A DNA stretch of 64,000 nucleotides from Stictocephala bisonia (GCA_035578905.1 JAQJVL010000255.1:1178001-1242000); one strand, 5' to 3'. Shown: positions 24,416-36,540, counted from the stretch's first letter. Notes: generated from the sequence alone by a model not told the origin. A program made the numbers and translations.

Positions 24416-24452
24416 TATAACCTTCATGTGGACCCTGACGGAGGTTAGTCAG

Positions 24453-24458
24453 AATAAA
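24453..24458 (+). promoter_or_regulatory. Candidate SIK3 poly(A) signal
   Basis: AATAAA lies 38 bp after the SIK3 stop codon and before the hAT insertion at 24561. Other AATAAA motifs exist inside the insertion, so the site in use is not decided by sequence. Confidence 0.35.
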
Positions 24459-24560
24459 AAACGTTATTTATTATCGTTTTTAAGTTACAACATAAAGGAA
24501 TTCAATTGAATCCAAAATTGTATCTAATCAATAGGACATTAACTTCATAATGCTTCAGTT

Positions 24561-27054
24561 TAGGGGTGTGCGAGTAGTGATTTTAGAGTACGAGTCGAGT
24601 AGTTGGCATTTTTTCGAGTATTTTGGAGCGAGGATTTTGGAGCAAGTATTAACAGAAGAATTTTCTGTTCACCCAAGACAACTGTAAAAGGCAGACACCA
24701 TCCTAGGCCTATGTAAAGTTTTGCCAGATTCGGAAATATATACATCTAAACTGAACACAATGTTGATTTTTGTTTGTAACTGTAAAATTTGATAAATAAA
24801 ACTGTTTACTTCCTGCCTTCCTACATTTTATATGGCATTGTTTTGTTTAACCTTTTTCCTTTTTTCATAGCTAATATTATGTAAGAAAGTCTATTATTAA
24901 TTGAAACAACGGGATTATAAAGATTAAATCTGTTCACTCATATCACGGATTAGATTTTCTATGCAAGCCAATTATACTGTTTCACAGCCGGCCGATATGT
25001 TTATCTGGTGGTTCAGTTCAAAGTGTACTGTGAAAACGTAGCTTTTGGCAAAAACTGAATCCAACTAAACTGATGCTAAAATTCAGGCGTCATCACCAAA
25101 TGCAGTCATTTGCTTTCAGAATTGCCTCCTCTCAACAAAAAATTTATTGTGTACACGCCAAGAAGAGTGGATTTGTATTCTGTGGGTATTTAATTCAGTA
25201 ATAATAAGCTTACAACTAACTGGAAATAAGCTGTGAATTATATAATCAAATTTGAAAATCTGGATGACAAAGACTGTAGTTCAATCGATTGATAATAATA
25301 ACTAAGCAGGTTTACTAAAAATAAATTTTAAAGTCACTTAGGATGAATTAGTTTTTAAATTATGAGCGGTAATGAAATATGTGCAACTTGAAACTACTTC
25401 GATACATGAGGCTACACTGAACAACATATAAATAATTATGTCATAAAGATAAATTCGTGTAAACCTGATGTAATCAAATGAAAACCATAGACGTAGTTGG
25501 CTAATATATTAGGTCTAGCCGATATTAGCGACGAGATGCAGTCTAAAATATCAGCTAAGTGCCAACTAGTGATACAGTGAAGATTTTAGGCAGCTAAATT
25601 ATAAACTTATGAATAAAAAACGAGACGTTTGATAAGGCTTCGGTTCAATAAAAAATATTTTCCGAATCTAAATTATTCGTATTTTGTTTATAAAAGGTCT
25701 TCCAATATGTTTCTCCCTCACTTCGTTGATTCATGATTGTTTTACAGTTTACATCAACATTGATGTCAATGTGACAGAGTTCAGTGAGTTTAAGAATCAA
25801 AATTATCGTACTTTACCACCTTTTACACTCCAACTGTGTTATTGTCTAACCTAGTCAGAAAACCGTTCAACAATTTGATAGGAAAAAATATCGTATGCGC
25901 AAATATGAGACACAGTTTTGGCGATCTAAAGTGTTTTTGGAATAATAATTAATAGACGTTCGCCAGGGAAATATATATATCTATTTTTTATTTGCCGGAA
26001 AATATATCAATATTGTTGTGTCACACGCTGCTAGAACGCCATAACCATATTTTATATGGTTTGTTATTTTCTTACGTCAAATCATTGGACGAATCCCTGG
26101 TATATGATAATTTCAGTTCCATATGTATACTACAACTGAACTTTCACCTAGAAAAGATGGGAAGTTTGATTCTTAGTATGTAAAGTGACCCGTTCTCGGG
26201 ACCCTTTTGATTGAACAGTATTATTGATATGAATGAAAATATGCATAATTTCCACAGCGTACAAATGTCATAACCATATTTTATATGATACGATATGGTA
26301 TTTTCTTACGTCAACCATTGGACGATTCCCTACTCAGATTAAAAAACAAAATAGACCTCAATCGGCTCGCAAGAAATATACGATAATTTCAGTTCCGAAA
26401 AGGAGCTGAACAGTACCAAAAGCGAGATGGATTTTCGCCTAGGGAAAGTTTGATTCTTGGGATGTAAAGTGATCGGTTTTCGGGACCCTTTTGATTGAGC
26501 GATATTATTGATATGAACGAAAATATGCATAATTTCACCGTGTACAAACCATTAGATTTGTATCGGTAACAGGCCTTTTTGAGCATCTTGAACCGGATCT
26601 CTCGTTCCCTTTCTTGAGTCATAAAGACACTAACCAGCACTTAAGTTTTATTCACGCTATTTTAGGTTAGGTTATAAGTGACTAGTAGACTCAACAACCA
26701 ATATGTGTGATCGCTACCTTCCCAGCTCTTGTTGTTCAGTTTGAAATGAACTAGTTCAAATCATAATGAACAAACTCGTTCACTACGTCGACTGGTTCAT
26801 TTGACTGTCGTCGTGTACTACCTATTCTTAGGCGTATTATTTAGTTCATAATTACGCGTACCAAACTGATAACGTATGATTAAGGGTAAAATAAAACACA
26901 AGGAAGCGCACATTTTTTATTCATAACTTATAAAACTGTTTACTCTTAAAACTAAATTAAGATGTAATCGAGTAGTTTCGGAAGCTTCGAGCCGAGTTCG
27001 AGTAGTAAAATACTCGATCAAATACTCGAAGTTTTGAGTACTCGCACACCCCTA
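24561..27054. mobile_element. hAT-like element with 16-bp TIRs and 8-bp target duplication
   Basis: The ends are TAGGGGTGTGCGAGTA and its perfect inverse TACTCGCACACCCCTA. CTTCAGTT flanks both sides (24553-24560 and 27055-27062), an exact 8-bp target duplication as hAT transposases make. Both subterminal regions are rich in TCGAGT/ACTCGA. No transposase motif was recognised in the 2.49 kb, so it is probably non-autonomous. It contains an internal duplication at 26039-26545. A solo left end of the family is at 11284. Confidence 0.9.
26039..26545 (+). repeat. Diverged tandem duplication inside the hAT element
   Basis: CATAACCATATTTTATATG, TTTTCTTACGTCAA, CATTGGACGA, GTTTGATTCTT and GGGACCCTTTTGATTGA each occur twice in the same order, 231-287 bp apart. 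The second copy has gained about 55 bp. Confidence 0.8.
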
Positions 27055-27169
27055 CTTCAGTTACGATGCAGCTTCAGTTACTAAAGTAATGTTTTTGACC
27101 ATCAATGCTAGTAATAGAAACATTACTTTAATGACTTTATCCAAGGTCATTATGTCCTGGAAAGTTTAA

Positions 27170-28352
27170 CCCCTTCCGTACTAACGTCCTGATATCCGGA
27201 CGTAAGCCGGGAAGTCGAGAAATACTAACGTCCGTATATCAGGACGTGGGCTGGGCGATCGAGAAATACTAACGTCCGTATATCAGGACGTGGGCTGGGC
27301 GATCGAGAAATACTAACGTCCGTATAACAGGACGCTTGGAATTTTGTTATTGTAATTTTTATTTTAAAACTATACGAATCATATTTTATACGAAATTAAT
27401 CACAAATAAACAAAGATTACGAATATATAACTATTTATTAACATTTCCATTTTGTTGTCATTGTTTGGCTTCTGATTTAGAAAGTGTTGACAAGTCAGCT
27501 GTTTGTTTTGCTCGATGCGCAGTTCAGGCAGTGGTAGCGTCAGTCAAGTGTTTGTTGTTGTATTATTATTATTATTATTACGACAGCTGCTTACCATTTT
27601 AGGTTATAGTTATTAGTGAATTATGTTATACTGCTAATTTCTAAAAAATGAAACGGTCAAGATCACCAGTAAGTGAGAATACAGTTAGTTGGACGAAGAC
27701 GATCTAAGTGATGGATTATTATCAGACGATAGTGAAGACAGTTCTGTTGTTGACGATACCGATAAGGACCCTTCATATGATACAGATCAACCATCAACAT
27801 CAGGTTTGGTTAATCTAAACATTACTACCGATAGGAAACGACCTAGGCTATTCAGTTTTTCAAGTTAGAGTAGTGAACTTTGCTTACCGACGCACTTTGC
27901 TTACCGAACCACAAATGCTATTTTTTTTGTTTACTGTAAATATAACTTAATTTTAGTCCAAACTTTACAAAAATTTGTGTTTTTGTTCAGTGTTAGCTAT
28001 AGTTGTTAGTGCAGTTACTGGTTTTTGGACTAGTAATTTTTTTGAACATGATTTTTTAAGTCAAAATGAAAAAATTAACAAAAAATTTTTTTTGGTAAGT
28101 ATATTTTAACATTTGTATAAACAAAATAAATAACTTATACGTAAAGTTATTATGTTTATTGATGCAGATTTTTTTAAATTTAATAATATAAAAAATTTAC
28201 AGGTGTATGTAAAAAAATAAGGAAGTTATAGGCAAAAATGTAAATTAATGTAAATTAGGCTAAAAAGGCCTCGGTATTCTTCAGTAGTCCCTTGGTTAAA
28301 CTCTACGGTATTTTTCAAATAGAAAAATTTTTTTGCTCCGGTACCAAAAGGG
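27170..28352 (+). mobile_element. piggyBac-like TTAA element with CGTCC palindromes
   Basis: TTAA at 27166-27169 and 28353-28356. The ends are CCCCTTCCGTAC and the inverse of CCCTTTTGGTACC (imperfect). Next to the left end are tandem 44-bp units, each with the palindrome ACGTCCGTATATCAGGACGT or ACGTCCTGATATCCGGACGT. An acidic N-terminal transposase-like remnant follows at 27648-27868. The catalytic part is missing, so this is a deletion derivative. Confidence 0.75.
27648..27868 (+). pseudogene. piggyBac-type transposase N-terminal remnant
   Basis: ATG at 27648 opens MKRSRSPVSENTVSW and, after a one-base frame change near 27692, an acidic stretch DEDDLSDGLLSDDSEDSS, then DDTDKDPSYDTDQPSTSG, ending at TAG 27866-27868. 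Acidic, Ser/Asp-rich N termini with a DKDPxYxxxxSTSG block are common in piggyBac-derived transposases. The DDD catalytic domain and Cys-rich end are absent. Placement 478 bp inside the left terminus supports the call. Confidence 0.6.
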
Positions 28353-28356
28353 TTAA

Positions 28357-31133
28357 TGATCACGTAATTCGAATTTTTGTCCTAGCTTTGTGAGATTATA
28401 AATGAATAGGACAAAATCTAATATCTAATTACAGATTGTAATAACAAAGGTTACTGGAAAGAACAGAGTATAGAACTTAGACAGCGACCTACTGAATGCA
28501 TCGGTGCGAGTACGATGCACTGAGTGGTGGAAGTGAGACAGAGCACTTCTCTTCCCCCACTGTGTAACTCTATTTAAAAATTGTCTTGGCAACCAAGATG
28601 ATGGAAGCCCACAAAACGGACACAATAGCAAGCCCTGCCCGCAATGTCACAAGCAGCAGTAACGATTGGTTGGATTGATTAACACTAAGGAATCAAGCTT
28701 AGAATGATTAATTAAATAGTTATTTACTATTCAAATAATAATAACAATAACAGTGAAAATGTAAACAATAAATAGCAATTAAGGAAACTTGTGCAGTTCA
28801 TTACAGTTGTTTTTGTCTTCTAAACACTGTTGCAAAAATTGAACACTTGAAGGTGAAAGTTAGTCACGCCCTTGATGTACGGCAGCTGAGAGGTGGAAAA
28901 ATTCCCCTACACTGCTGAAACTCCTACATGTGTTAAATATAACATGCAGGTCCAGCCCAGTTATACAGTAGATCCCGGCTATAACGTCCTTTAGAGGAGA
29001 TAAAAACAGACCCTCATTATAAAGCTGACTGCGGTATTAACAAACTACATATCTTAAACAGTTATGATAAAAAACAATGAACAGTGATGTTTACATTGTT
29101 TAAAGTGTTTGAATAGATTACTTAATAATCGTTTTCATTATTAAGAAAACAGATCAAATGTTTTCCTCAAGTGGTTCAGTTGATGTACCTTAAACAATTT
29201 TATTAGCCCTTAAAAAATAACAAGACGGTGGCTGAGATTCTGTGAATTGAGACAAGAGTAAACTAATTGATAATGCACATACAAGTGCTGCAACTGTAAA
29301 ACCTTACCAGACTTTTTTTAACAGTACTGGTTTTTTTTCAAAAAGTTGTAAAGTTTTATTTTGCCAACACTAGAAATTAAAATTTAAGGAATTATTAATA
29401 GAGCTATTTTTAGGTCTTCAACTGTTTTAAGGCATTTATATGTGAATAAAGATGTAAAACAACCCTTTCTTGGAAGGACAGCTTTTAGTTCCTTGACTTT
29501 ACTTTCGTCTAACAACCCTAATATGAACATTGTTGTCCCAAGGAGTACTTTCGGTTAATAACGTTTGCAAGGAGTCCCAGAAATAATTTTCAGACAACTC
29601 AAAACTTAAAGGGGAACCTTGTGCCATAAAGCTCAAACAGGATGCAGTATCATGTCCTAGACTTATGACCCTTTATGACAAATTATGGCATGAGCTCAAT
29701 TAACGTGCTTGAACGCGTCATCATCTCCGGAGACACTAAAGCATCGAGTAGTGCTTTCCTATTGTTGCAACTCAAAAAATAGGGTGGGTCAATCAATAAC
29801 TTTCTGCTAAATATTTTTACATTCTTTTTTATCTCTTGATATAATATTGGCATTAATTGCTTAAGGAAAGCATAATATTTTTGTTTGTTACAGGAAGCTA
29901 GCGCAGGCTTCTTGGGTTCCACAATGTAGCCATTGACTTTTCACCATGAGTGCATTTTTGTGAACTCATATTCAGCCTTTAAGAATGACTTTTGTGATGT
30001 TTGACACAAGCTTGTAGCGTAGTGATTTATCAAGTTTAACATTGAGCCCTTTTTACATTCCAAAACTACTGACTAATAGTTTTAAATTTTTATCAATAAG
30101 GTTTTGTATATTTCATTGAAGCTCTGAGTCGGAGGTGAGAAAGTGTCAATAGTTTTGTAAAATACTGTTTAAAGTTAATTTTAAAAAACTATTTGAATTA
30201 ATATGAATTATATCAAATGTTACAGTTGACGAATAAATATTTAACTAGTTCTATAAAGTAAACTTGTTTAATTTAAGCATTAGTTTTTAAACGTAATGAT
30301 TATGTAAACCTAATTCAGTAAATTCTGATTAGTTGATCCTTTTACATAAAGAAGATTTTTATACACTTAACTCTGCTACCAATATTTTTAAAGCTGTCCA
30401 GAAAGTAACAGCTGTTTCGAAAAAAAACATTAACAAAGTGGAAAAATAATATGAAAACGCTTTCACAACTTTTGTATGACTTCACTTGTAAAAGTGAAAT
30501 CTTGTACATCATCATGGTTACAAAGAACACTCTTTTTGACCTCATAAGCGACATTTCATCTTTTCAGGGGGATGGCCCGTGAGGAGTTGAATCAAAATCT
30601 TCAATGTAAGTCTAAGTTGAGTTGGAATGAAAGGTCTACTCAAGAGAAATTATTTGTCGCAAACCGGACTTTGAAAGGTTTAACCTTTCCAGAGTAGCGG
30701 ACATTTGAATTTTAAAGTAACAAATTTGAACAATATTATTTCTCTGCTTTTTAACAGTTTCAAATAAATTATTTTGATCAAAAATTATACTTTATGGAAC
30801 ACAATTATTAAAAATACTAAATTTTCAAATTGTTTATGGAAAAAATAACTTTGTTGTGAAAGGGTTTCTATTTTTTTCCACCCTGTGTATTAAAAGGTAT
30901 ATCTTAGAGTTGTTTGTCTAAATTATCTTCTTTCAGAAGAGACAGTCAAATTGGTGTGGCATAAGTTTTTCGTTTCCGTCTTGTAGAATTCAACTGAGCC
31001 ATTGAGTTACGCCAGCATTCTGTGTATTACTAAACCACACCGAAAGTGCTAGTCTGAGCAGCCCTCATATTTTTCTATTATAGAAGGTGTGTTTATTTTC
31101 ATTTTGGTGTATTAATAGCATAGTATGATTACC
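28357..31133. other. Intergenic stretch, no supported gene
   Basis: AT-rich. At 28973 a CAGTAGATCCCGGCTATAAC sequence resembles a pogo-like terminus but has no partner. A 79-codon minus frame (29683-29922) has no recognised motif. Near 30390 CTGTCCAGAAAGTAACAGCT and near 30880 TTTTTCCACCCTGTGTATTA are reminiscent of mariner/Tc1-type ends but do not pair. Confidence 0.4.
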
Positions 31134-31259
31134 AATTTCATGAATAACATCCTTGCACTCAACAATAATCAATTTCCTCATGAATAACATCCTTACACTC
31201 TACAATAATGAATTTCCTCATGAATAACTTCCTTGCACTCTACAATAATCAATTTCCTG
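31134..31259 (+). repeat. Three 40-bp tandem units
   Basis: ATTTCCTCATGAATAAC followed by CTTGCACTCTACAATAATC, three units with period 40 (starts at 31141, 31181 and 31221). Confidence 0.9.
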
Positions 31260-31357
31260 ATTTTTACTTAAGCTTTCTTGAGGAGAACTGTCCAATGGGA
31301 GTCATGACCATGTCACCCTTGGTAGAGAATGCAAGGTTTCTCTCTACCTCATGTACG

Positions 31358-32253
31358 TAGGAATGGCAACGATATATCGGAATTATCGATAAATATGTTT
31401 CTATATATTGATATATAAGTATCATGTTTTCTTTCGATAATATTGGCCATATCGATATTTTGGTCCAATATATCATATCACTAAAAATTGACATTCTCTC
31501 TCCTCAAAATCATCGCGATTTGAAAAAAAAATATTTAAATGGCCTCTTATACATATAAAATATGTATTGAAATAACAAAATTGCTTTATTTTTATTGTAG
31601 ACCAGTGGCAGTGTGGAACGGGTAAATGAAGTTGTGTGTGAGTTGGCAACGTTGAACTGAGATGCCTATTGGAACTTGGTTGAGTGAATTAATTTGTTGA
31701 ATGTATAGTGTTTATAAGAAGCCTAATTTCATTTTTGAATGTTAAAAACAAACAAAAAGCAATTTTACTACATTATTATTTTATAGTTAAAAGTATAATT
31801 ATTCTTATTTTTTTTTTTATTTTTTATTCATCCTCACTGACCACAACTTGTTTCCTTTAGATAAATGTATTTAATTTTTATATTTAGTAGTCTATCGTAT
31901 ATAGTGACAGCAAAACATGAGTTTATTTTTGGTCATTACATAAGAGTTAGTGCATGATTTTAAACAAATAAATCATTTACAGTTTAATATTTATTTTTAT
32001 TTATTCTTAAGATGCCGATCGTTAAGATATGAGTGAATATGGATTTCGAATGAGTGTGATGAGTATAAATGAGCGAATGCAATCATTGTTACTAACTAAC
32101 TAAGGCCGACTATTCCTTAGAAAGTGTCATTAATTAATAGCCCAATGACAAATATCGGTTACTCGATATATCAATATTTTTCTTTCGATATTATTGTTAG
32201 ATCGATATTGTGTTTGCGATATATCGATATGTTGAAAATATTTGCCATCTCTA
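31358..32253. mobile_element. hAT-like MITE rich in TCGATA
   Basis: The ends are TAGGAATGGCAA and the inverse of TAGAGATGGCAA. The flanks are CATGTACG (31350-31357) and CATGTAGA (32254-32261), an 8-bp target duplication with two differences. Both subterminal regions are dense in CGATATATCGATA-type palindromes. A SINE fragment (31985-32152) sits inside. There is no coding capacity. Confidence 0.75.
31985..32152 (-). mobile_element. SINE fragment inside the hAT-like MITE
   Basis: Matches the tail half of the 10641-10912 SINE: an (AAAT)-rich tail, GATGCCGATCGTTAAGATAT, AATATGGATTTCGAATGAG, GTCATTAATTAATAGCCC. It breaks off at CAATGACAAAT, where the MITE sequence resumes. It is therefore a 5'-truncated insertion. 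Confidence 0.78.
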
Positions 32254-33722
32254 CATGTAGACTAAGTGTCCCTTTAAGGTTGATCCTAATTCCCTAGTCG
32301 GAGGGAACTTTCTTGAGGAAACCGTCCCATGGGAGTCGTGACCACGTCACCCTTGCTAGAGAACGCAAGATTAATGTCGTATTTTTTTCTACTTCAAATA
32401 AGTAGATAGTGTCCTTTTAAGGTTAATCCTGATTCCCTAGTGGGAGGAAACTTTCTTGAGGAAACCGTCTCTTGGGAGTGATGACCATGTCAACCATAGC
32501 AGGGACTAAACTAAAGACTACCTTCTGAACAAATTATAAATTAGGAATCTTGCAATCAATAGGAATAACAAATGATTTTCTTAACCCTCATTACAAGAAT
32601 ATACTTTCAGATATCACCATAGTTGAGATAGTATACTGATCCACCCACCCATACGGTAATAATGGCCAAATTTTATCTTGTTTATCCTTGATACTGTATA
32701 CTTCTTAAAAAATTCATATAAAAATGAGTTTTTAGATCATTAAAAAACTGTTATGCCCTGATTCTGAAAGGTTTGAATGTACAGGGTGTCCAGCAACAGG
32801 GTGAATAGGGAAAACCTGGAAAAGCCAGGGAATTTGAAATAACCTGGAAAAGTCAGGGAATTTTAAATAAAACGTTGAAAATCCTAACAAGAACATCTTG
32901 TTTGTTGACATTTTAAATGGTCACTATATACTGTACTTGTTTGCTCTACAAAGAATACTTTTTCTACCAAACTTTGATTTTATATTCCATGTAATAATCT
33001 AATTCAAGAAAAAGTTATTAAATTGTATTTGTTAGGTTTGTTGACAACTCACTGAAATAACTGTCTGATCAGTGTGTGTTAAATGTCATAGGCCAATAAT
33101 TTATGTTTGTTTTGTTGAAATTGTAATATTTTACATTTTTCAAGCCTCAGAAAATTGTGATAGTTGCCAATAACGTGACAATAAAATAAATGCAACTGGT
33201 ATATTTCTTTTTACTCAAGGCTAATTTTACTATTTTAATTCAACCTTATATTTTGTAAAGTAGTCTGAAAAGAATAAATTGTACTAGTTTTGAATTTATT
33301 TATTACTATTAACCCTCCGATGGTTCACTATTTTACCTCTGGTGGTTCAGCCCATTTTTGCCAATTTGCAGCCTTATTTTTAAAAATCTGTAAAAAATTT
33401 ATTTTTTATCTAAATAGGGTTTATTATACATTATTTTGTTCATAAAACTATGGAGTATTATTATATGTATTTCAAAATGACTTAACAAGTAGTTTGGGAT
33501 TTTCTTTAACGGAGAGAAGAGGAAGAATAAGAAAATCCACAATGTTTTTCACACTTTACACACACACAAAATTTTCACTATGTACAATACAAAAATTCTA
33601 AGATAGCCTTTTTGTGCAGAATTTATAATTGAATAAGAAAATATAAACTTGTAAGGACTTCATTACTAAAATAAATAAGTTATGTACAAAAAACTATATA
33701 CAGGCGCAATGGTGAAAACCGC

Positions 33723-33860
33723 TCAATCTGACTCACTCCCGCTGATGTGAGCTCTTCTTTTCCTGTTACCCCTAGATGGTCTCCAGAAGTGTTGTAATTT
33801 GGAGTCTCCAGAATCATTGAACAACTCCCTATCAATCTCACTCGTATGTAATTCAGACAT
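33723..33860 (-). pseudogene. Possible transposase N-terminal remnant in the 33313 element
   Basis: A short complete frame from ATG at 33860 to TGA at 33723, 45 residues: MSELHTSEIDRELFNDSGD, then a basic stretch RPSRGNRKRRAHISGSESD. An acidic start followed by a basic patch resembles many piggyBac-type transposase N termini, and its position inside a TTAA element fits. There is no catalytic region. This is an inference from composition and context. Confidence 0.4.
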
Positions 33861-33971
33861 TTTCACGTAAAAACCACTAAAAACGAAACATTATTACGAC
33901 AGTAGTAAACAACAATGGCGGGCTGACAGTTGGAACTGTCAAATATGGAATTGTATTTTGTTTAGTCTAGG

Positions 33972-34335
33972 CCAACGCCATCCAAATAAAACTTTCACCA
34001 GACTAAACAGTAGAACCAGCTGTTTCAAATGACATATTATATAGGATGTTTAGTGAAGGATGAACACCCGTAAGACACAAAATAGTGAAGGTCGATTTTT
34101 CGACTCTAAACCATGGCAGATACGTTGTAAAGGTCGATTTTTCGACATTAGATCCACGCCATCCAAATAAAACTTTCACCAGACTAGACAGTAGAACCAG
34201 CTGTTTCAAATGACATATGATATAGGATGTTTAGTGAAGGATGAACACCCGTAAGACACAAAATAGTGAAGGTCGATTTTTCAACTCTAAACCATGGCAG
34301 ATACGTTGTAAAGGTCGATTTTTCGACATTAAACC
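33972..34335. repeat. 181-bp tandem duplication with hairpin motifs
   Basis: Two near-identical units beginning ACGCCATCCAAATAAAACTT (33975 and 34156). Each ends with two GTCGATTTTTCGAC-type hairpins flanking an ACCATGGCAGATACGTTGTA block. Confidence 0.9.
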
Positions 34336-34463
34336 ATCGGAGGGTTAATAAAACTGTATTGTAAATGGCTGACATTTAGACACATGATTGCACATGATAA
34401 TATTGATTAAAAATAGTTTTTTAGTTAGCATAATACGTGTTGGTACATATACAGTACTTAACT

Positions 34464-34503
34464 GAATGTCACACAACACAAATATTTGTGTTGTGTGACA
34501 TTC
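34464..34503. repeat. Perfect 40-bp palindrome
   Basis: GAATGTCACACAACACAAAT directly followed by its exact reverse complement with no spacer. Looser pairing extends outward (ACAGTAC on the left, GTACTGT on the right). It lies near the right end of the CAGGGTG element at 32782-34629. Confidence 0.95.
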
Positions 34504-34629
34504 ACTTGTACTGTATTGATTAAACTAAATACAAGTTATGTGATTATGCCGATTCGGGGTCAAGAAAATTTGTTATCACATCAGGGAAAAGTCAGGGAAT
34601 TTGTTTAAGGAAGTTTACTGGACACCCTG

Positions 34630-36277
34630 ATCTGAAGCAGTATCATATAGTAGTTTCTTAATCAGAAGTTATCATAATTACATATTACTTCACGAGCAGA
34701 TTCTGTTGTACTTACGGGTATGTAAAATTTCATTTATAAAGACAACTTAAAACTGTCCCTACCCCTCGCTGATTGTAGTTACTAATTTTCTTTACAGGTT
34801 CTGTATGAAGAAACCAGTTTAAATTCCTAAAATATTATATTTGTGTATAATTTAAGATGTAATGCATATAATGATGAAAAGTAAATTAATGTTAATTTTG
34901 CTAAATGTTAAGCCAATTTGCCACCAAAATAATTTAGAATTATTCAATGTCATATTTGGTTAAATTTAAGGAAAACTACTCTGATACAATACTTTCTAGT
35001 GTTTAATATTCTATTTTGTATAAAAATATAAATGGTCAACAATTTATTGTTTCCACTTCCATTAGCAAATGGTATCATGTATGCATTAAGGTTTATAATG
35101 ATTAACATTTTTAGTATTGAATAAAGTACTGAAAATAAATGAACACTCACAAGGTAAGAATAAACTTCCTCCCCTCTGCATTGTACCATGTTTGTAATAT
35201 ATACATTGTGTATAGTACTAAAGCTATAATTATATTAGGCACATTGTTAGGTCTGACAGGTGTATATTCTTGAAGCCATAAGACAAAAAGGTTTTGAGTT
35301 TTATTGTAATCAATATTATCTGGTCAATAGGATATTATAGTAATTGAAAAGAAAGGGGTATTCTCATGTTGCCTTATTTAAAAAAAAAAAATTTTGATTA
35401 AACTGATTCGGTATTATAAAAGTAAAAGGTAAAATTATTAAAACTCTTACACTAATTTATGTATTTTTTTCTGAAATAACTAGTATTTGGTTGGTGAATT
35501 TAGAGTTTTTTTAAAGTCAAAATTAGTTTTATTATTAACCTTTTCTTTTCTTGAATCTGATCAATCTGTATAGAGCTAGTCATAATTAAATTTTAGGTAT
35601 TACAAGGTTTTGTGTCTTAAAAATTATGAATAATTCACTTTGGGTGAATTGTTTTTAAATGCTATAAGTTTTATTTAAACATTTAAAAACAGTAAAGTAA
35701 ATAAAAAATATTAAGTATTCAATCTCTTTATTATTTTTAAGTATTCATAATTGTTTTAATCTGATTATAAATCTTTCACATTGGTAAAAGAGCTTCTAAA
35801 ATACAAAGTTTGTAATAAATAGCCACTAATTAAACACATAAATATAACTTTTTACCATAGAAACAAAGAGACTTTCCAAGATTGATGCTCGCCTGTCCTA
35901 CTACCTAAAGGTTTCAAGTAAGTGCCTGTTTGACTGGTGCACTATTAACCCAGCTATTAGTCAGTTCAGAGTGTGCTGGAGAGGGATGAAGAGAGATTGA
36001 GACAGGGTGCCTCGCAGCGGACAGTCTTCTTGTTTCTATAGTCATTGGTACAACTAAGAAAAATAGGGGTAAGTTTTGAAAGCAATAACACACTGATGTG
36101 TTTTTATGTATAACTCCAGATTTTCTTGTAGAAAGGTTTTTATTTACAATAATTAAAATAGAATTTGCCTTTCTTGCCATGTGAAACGCACAGATGTTCC
36201 ATCGAGTCAATAATACAAGCACAAACATGTTTCTTGTTTCGTTAACATTGATATGAACTGTATTTTAATTTCAAATA
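34630..36277. other. Intergenic stretch, nothing recognised
   Basis: AT-rich with short open frames only. A frame at 35914-36228 on the minus strand has no recognised motif. Confidence 0.5.
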
Positions 36278-36538
36278 CAGTAAAACCTCACCAACTCGAC
36301 AATCAACAACAAGTCTAGCTGGCTTTAGGTTGTGTATATTTTAACTTTAGGACAGCCGAAACGAGCCTAAACTCGTTGGGTATTTCAGATTTCTTTGCAG
36401 ATTCAGTAATTAAAGAAATGTAAGTGATAAATTTATAATTTAATTTGATTTATCATGAGTTCATATACTAAAAATGCCAATATATGGATAACTCAACAAC
36501 TTCTGGGTCTACAAACTGTAGAGTTTGTGAGGTTTCAC
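36278..36538. mobile_element. pogo/Tigger-like MITE
   Basis: The left end CAGTAAAACCTCACCAACTC and the right end, the inverse of TAGTGAAACCTCACAAACTC, match at 17 of 20 positions. TA is on both sides (36276-36277 and 36539-36540), as expected for the Tc1/pogo superfamily. At 261 bp it has no coding capacity. Confidence 0.68.
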
Positions 36539-36540
36539 TA

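Larger units (their letters stand above)
31262..32505 (+). repeat. 141-bp tandem repeat carrying an inserted MITE
   Basis: Three units with CTTTCTTGAGGA, TGGGAGTCGTGACCACGTC, ACCCTTGCTAGAGAACGCAAG and CCTTTTAAGGTTAATCCTGA. They start near 31271, 32308 and 32449. The first unit is opened by the hAT-like MITE at 31358-32253. Confidence 0.82.
33313..34344. mobile_element. piggyBac-like TTAA element with GTCGA palindromes
   Basis: Perfect 13-bp terminal inverted repeats CCCTCCGATGGTT / AACCATCGGAGGG, with TTAA at 33309-33312 and 34345-34348. Near the right end, GTCGATTTTTCGAC recurs (one copy has a T-to-A change) in a 181-bp tandem duplication (33972-34335). A 45-residue minus frame near the middle may be a transposase N terminus. 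Size 1032 bp. Confidence 0.85.
32782..34629. mobile_element. CAGGGTG-ended (hAT-like) element enclosing a piggyBac-like element
   Basis: The left end CAGGGTGTCCAG (32782) and the right end CTGGACACCCTG (ends 34629) are perfect 12-bp inverted repeats. Next to both ends is AAAAGTCAGGGAATTT, in direct or inverted form. No convincing 8-bp duplication (TGAATGTA versus ATCTGAAG). The element at 33313-34344 is nested within it. Confidence 0.75.

Noticed and set aside
24225..24509. 94-codon plus-strand frame over the SIK3 end
   Set aside because: No family features; the real exon is in another frame with matching phase and a KA1-like ending.
28973..29010. pogo-like terminal repeat CAGTAGATCCCGGC
   Set aside because: No matching inverted end was found within the window, so an element cannot be defined.
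29683..29922. 79-codon minus-strand frame as a gene
   Set aside because: No recognisable motif, no splice or promoter support; left unassigned.
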